A stretch of 64,000 nt of DNA. It comes from Terribacillus aidingensis (GTDB taxonomy: Bacteria; Bacillota; Bacilli; Bacillales; Amphibacillaceae). Made by a program: the position numbers and the translations under genes. The stretch spans positions 558,001 through 622,000 of the forward strand of contig NZ_OBEK01000001.1 in the NCBI RefSeq assembly GCF_900215625.1. Reading direction: 5' to 3'. Numbering within the stretch: position 1 is the stretch's first letter; every line of letters begins with the position of its first letter. The notes below the pieces were generated by a model, which did not search any database, had not been told where the DNA came from, and saw nothing but the letters and a program-made list of their open reading frames with translations. Shown in pieces: positions 61,565-64,000 of the stretch.

Positions 61565-62809
61565 ATGAAGAAATTTGAAGAACAATTGCAGCAATTTGCT
61601 GAGCTGGCTATCCAAACTGGAGTCAATTTGCAAAAAGGACAAGGCTTGCTGCTTGTTGCACCGATAGAAGCCGTTCGATTCGTCCGGATGGTATCCGAAG
61701 AAGCGTACAAGGCAGGAGCTAAAGATGTACATACAGAATGGATTGATGAAGAGCTAGTCGTACAGCGCTATACACATGCTCCGCTAGAAGCGCTTGAAAA
61801 TGTGCCAGCTTGGAAATTCCACGGCCGCAATGAAATGGTGAAAGATAATTATGCTGTTTTGAACATTATAGGAGAAAATCCGGATCTTTTGGAAAAAGTG
61901 GATGGAGAAAAGGTTTCTGCCTACATGAAGTCAGCGGGTAAAGGCCTGACGCCATATCGTGAATTTATGATGAAAGACAAAATGCAGTGGTCCATTGTTG
62001 CTTACCCAACTGTAGCTTGGTCCAAAAAAGTATTTCCGGATAAACCGGTTGAAGAAGCACAAGAAGCCATGATGGAAGAAATTTTACGAATCAGCCGTGT
62101 GACAGGAAACGAAGACCCGAATGCAGCTTGGAAGGCACACAACGCACAGCTTCATATAGCAGCGGAATATCTAAATAAACAGCAGTTTTCAAAGCTGATT
62201 TATAAAGCAAAAGGAACGGACTTGTCAATTGAGCTTCCGAAAGGCCATATTTGGAGCGGCGGTTCGGGTCCAACTGAAGCAGGTGTTGATTTTAATGCCA
62301 ACATCCCGACAGAAGAAGTCTTTACAATGCCGCACAAAAATGGCGTGAATGGCACTGTATCCAGTACACTTCCATACAATTTTAACGGCCAGCTGATTGA
62401 GGATTTCGAGCTGACTTTTAAAGACGGTGAAGTGGTGGATTACAAAGCGAAAAAAGGCCAAGAAGCACTGAAAAACCTTCTCGAAGCGGATGCTGGTGCA
62501 AAGCGTCTTGGTGAAGTGGCATTAGTACCGCATAAATCACCTGTTTCACAATCAGGGTTAATCTTCTACAATACACTGTTTGATGAGAATGCGTCCTGCC
62601 ACCTTGCTTTAGGAAAGGCTTATCCGACTTGTATTAAAGGCGGCAATGACATGACAGCAGCTGAGTTAGATGCTGCAGGAGTGAATGACAGCATCATGCA
62701 CGAAGACTTCATGATCGGATCTGCTGATCTGGACATTGACGGCGTGAAGGAAGATGGAACAGTTGTAGCAGTCTTTCGTAAAGGTGCCTGGGCATTCGAA
62801 TTTAAATAA
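61565..62809 (+). CDS. M29-family metalloaminopeptidase, copy 2
   Basis: This 414-residue paralogue of the protein at 46466-47704 has the same metal ligands: EEVFTMPHK, LGEVALVPHKSPVSQSGLIF, FDENASCHLALG and HEDFMIGSADL. ATG 61565 follows GGAGGGG. The two copies share most motif blocks but lie 15 kb apart with different flanks, so they are dispersed paralogues rather than a fresh tandem duplication. It ends directly against the converging ligD stop. Confidence 0.92.
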   Translation: MKKFEEQLQQFAELAIQTGVNLQKGQGLLLVAPIEAVRFVRMVSEEAYKAGAKDVHTEWIDEELVVQRYTHAPLEALENVPAWKFHGRNEMVKDNYAVLNIIGENPDLLEKVDGEKVSAYMKSAGKGLTPYREFMMKDKMQWSIVAYPTVAWSKKVFPDKPVEEAQEAMMEEILRISRVTGNEDPNAAWKAHNAQLHIAAEYLNKQQFSKLIYKAKGTDLSIELPKGHIWSGGSGPTEAGVDFNANIPTEEVFTMPHKNGVNGTVSSTLPYNFNGQLIEDFELTFKDGEVVDYKAKKGQEALKNLLEADAGAKRLGEVALVPHKSPVSQSGLIFYNTLFDENASCHLALGKAYPTCIKGGNDMTAAELDAAGVNDSIMHEDFMIGSADLDIDGVKEDGTVVAVFRKGAWAFEFK

Positions 62810-64000
62810 TCACACCAGCTGCAAAATAGAATCCAGCTTTTGGCTGTTCCGCACTTCTCCATAAGAAGTGAAGGGACAGCCTTTTTGCCGTATCCGCTCC
62901 TGAACAGTATCAATAGTAAAGTGTTGCAGGGATAAACCATCTTTCACCTCTTCCCAAAATAAAGGGGCGCTAACGGTTCCGGCGCTGCGCTTTCTGGCAG
63001 TGTATGGCACAGGAAGTGTTTTTCCTTTTCCAAATTGTACATAATCAATATACAAACGCTCATGACGGTTCTTTTTCATTCTTTCAATAGTAAAAAGATC
63101 AGGATGCTGCTGTACGAGCAATCTGGCTAGTGCTTCGGTAAAGGTACCTGCCTGCTCATAGGTGAGCTGGTTTTCAGGCAGCGGAATAAACAGCTGCAGG
63201 CCGCTGCTGCCTGACGTTTTGATAAACGTATGCAGCTCCATCTGATCAAGCCACTCTTTCAGCAAATTGGCAGCTTTAATAGCCAGCGGAAGTGCATCAT
63301 CTGTAGGTGGGTCTAAGTCGATTGCGATCTCACACGGATAGTCATTGCCGATATAATGGAAAGGTGCATGAAATTCAATGCTGCCGTGATTGGCGAACCA
63401 AATTAAGCTCTGCAAATCAGGGCACTGCAGTGTTTTTGTTTCAGGAATGAAGTCTGGTGCGTAATCCGGCCTGTGCTTTTGATAAAAAAATTCTGCCTCT
63501 ACACCATCTGGGCAGCGGATAACGGTCAGTTCTCGATTTACCATATGGGGAAGCATGAAAGGAGCAACCGTTCGGATATACAAAAGGTAACGCAGCTTCT
63601 CAATGTTTGCTTGTTCCCAATAAAGCTTATCCAGCTTGCTCAATTCCACCGACTTTGGAAACTGTGCCAGGTCTAAATTTGCTTGCTGAACGGTACACTC
63701 AGAAGCAGCTGTTTGCGGAGACAAACCTTGAAAACGAGGCTCACGCAGTTCGTCATCTGCCTGTCCTAAACAATGAATTTTTGCGCAGATCGCTGGCGGA
63801 AGCGTGAGGAGATTATTTGCTGTTTTTCCATTTTCTTTGAAAAACGCGGTTAGTGTGTTCCGCTCTTTATCTTCGAGTCCGTGCTTACATTTACCAATCG
63901 GTACAAATTTCCCTTCATCATCAGACAGCTGGGCATGGAAATAGTCATTCTCTGTATCATAAGCTGTCAATACGGCTGAAATGGTCCGCCAATTTTTGAT
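62810..64000 (-). CDS. ligD: DNA ligase D, C-terminal part (cut by window)
   Basis: The frame is open to the right edge (IKNWRTISAVLTAYDTEN), so TTG 63970 is not the start. The first roughly 90 visible residues end the ATP-dependent ligase OB domain (GKFVPIGKCKHGLED, then the basic ...REPRFQGLSP end). The remaining 290 are the primase-like polymerase domain: EFFYQKHRPDYAPDF, metal site EIAIDLDPP, KTSGSSGLQLFIPLP, RHERLYIDYVQFGKGKTL, APYS-type ARKRSAGTVSAPLFWEE. The LIG-POL order is that of Bacillus LigD (YkoU). With Ku it repairs double-strand breaks in stationary cells and spores. Ku is probably outside the window. Confidence 0.92.
   Translation of the reverse strand: MKNWRTISAVLTAYDTENDYFHAQLSDDEGKFVPIGKCKHGLEDKERNTLTAFFKENGKTANNLLTLPPAICAKIHCLGQADDELREPRFQGLSPQTAASECTVQQANLDLAQFPKSVELSKLDKLYWEQANIEKLRYLLYIRTVAPFMLPHMVNRELTVIRCPDGVEAEFFYQKHRPDYAPDFIPETKTLQCPDLQSLIWFANHGSIEFHAPFHYIGNDYPCEIAIDLDPPTDDALPLAIKAANLLKEWLDQMELHTFIKTSGSSGLQLFIPLPENQLTYEQAGTFTEALARLLVQQHPDLFTIERMKKNRHERLYIDYVQFGKGKTLPVPYTARKRSAGTVSAPLFWEEVKDGLSLQHFTIDTVQERIRQKGCPFTSYGEVRNSQKLDSILQLV

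Noticed and set aside
1-64000. Defence islands, prophage, CRISPR array, transposase or integrase genes
   Set aside because: None of their hallmark genes or repeats is present; apart from the orphan methyltransferase the region is core metabolism, stress and transport.

Overview
The window is chromosomal DNA of a low-to-moderate GC Gram-positive rod of the family Bacillaceae. Nearly every gene has a recognisable Bacillus subtilis-type counterpart (trpEGDCFBA, yhaQP, topB, liaIHFSR, ypmRS, cls, ykhA, yfmR, ykpA, recQ, aroA, pgcA, zur, ligD). Ribosome-binding sites are strong AGGAGG-type, GTG and TTG starts are common, and most transcription units end in long GC-rich hairpins followed by T runs. 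The genus cannot be fixed from sequence alone; a halotolerant soil bacillus of the Terribacillus/Virgibacillus kind would fit. I see no rRNA, tRNA, CRISPR array, prophage or intact insertion sequence. Both edges cut a gene: a nitroreductase on the left and LigD on the right.

Layout. 0-5.6 kb: a phosphonate/phosphate-type ABC importer (phnD-phnC-phnE-phnE, minus strand) behind a well-formed PhoP-box promoter, with a divergent 5'-nucleotidase. 5.6-8.3 kb: a LysM/3D cell-wall protein, an unannotated 41-residue membrane peptide and a DEAD-box RNA helicase. 8.3-15.3 kb: a seven-gene tryptophan operon controlled by two tandem tRNA-Trp T-box riboswitches. 15.3-31 kb: an MFS exporter, the YhaQP Na+/drug ABC exporter, a VOC protein, a uronate-dehydrogenase-like reductase, Ogt, ABC-F YkpA, topoisomerase III, LysE, a frameshifted Nudix gene, a CYP152 fatty-acid P450, an HXXEE membrane protein, and a coupled acyltransferase/zinc-ribbon membrane pair. 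31-35 kb: a lia envelope-stress operon in which liaG is missing and a 50-residue coiled-coil/TM peptide lies between liaI and liaH. 35-46.4 kb: YpmRS, a decayed DUF2188 gene, RarD, cardiolipin synthase, thioesterase, a soluble chemoreceptor, an orphan adenine DNA methyltransferase, pyridoxine kinase and ABC-F YfmR. 46.4-64 kb: two M29 aminopeptidase paralogues, a long RecQ, a CorC-type transporter, SE1832 and GNAT proteins, DAHP synthase with an apparently degenerate chorismate mutase domain, two membrane transporters, PgcA, a Mn2+ riboswitch with TerC, OsmC, Zur, a Zur-controlled ZnuA and LigD.

How the parts fit. Several units carry their own readable control element: PhoP boxes (phosphate starvation), tandem T-boxes (tryptophan), a LiaR-type box (envelope stress), a yybP-ykoY aptamer (manganese) and paired Zur boxes (zinc). 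The window is ordinary core genome for the most part. The less ordinary items are the acyltransferase/DUF6320 pair, the altered lia operon, the mismatched tandem T-boxes, the degenerate AroA N-terminus, the orphan methyltransferase, the solitary zinc-binding lipoprotein, and three genes broken by one or two small lesions.
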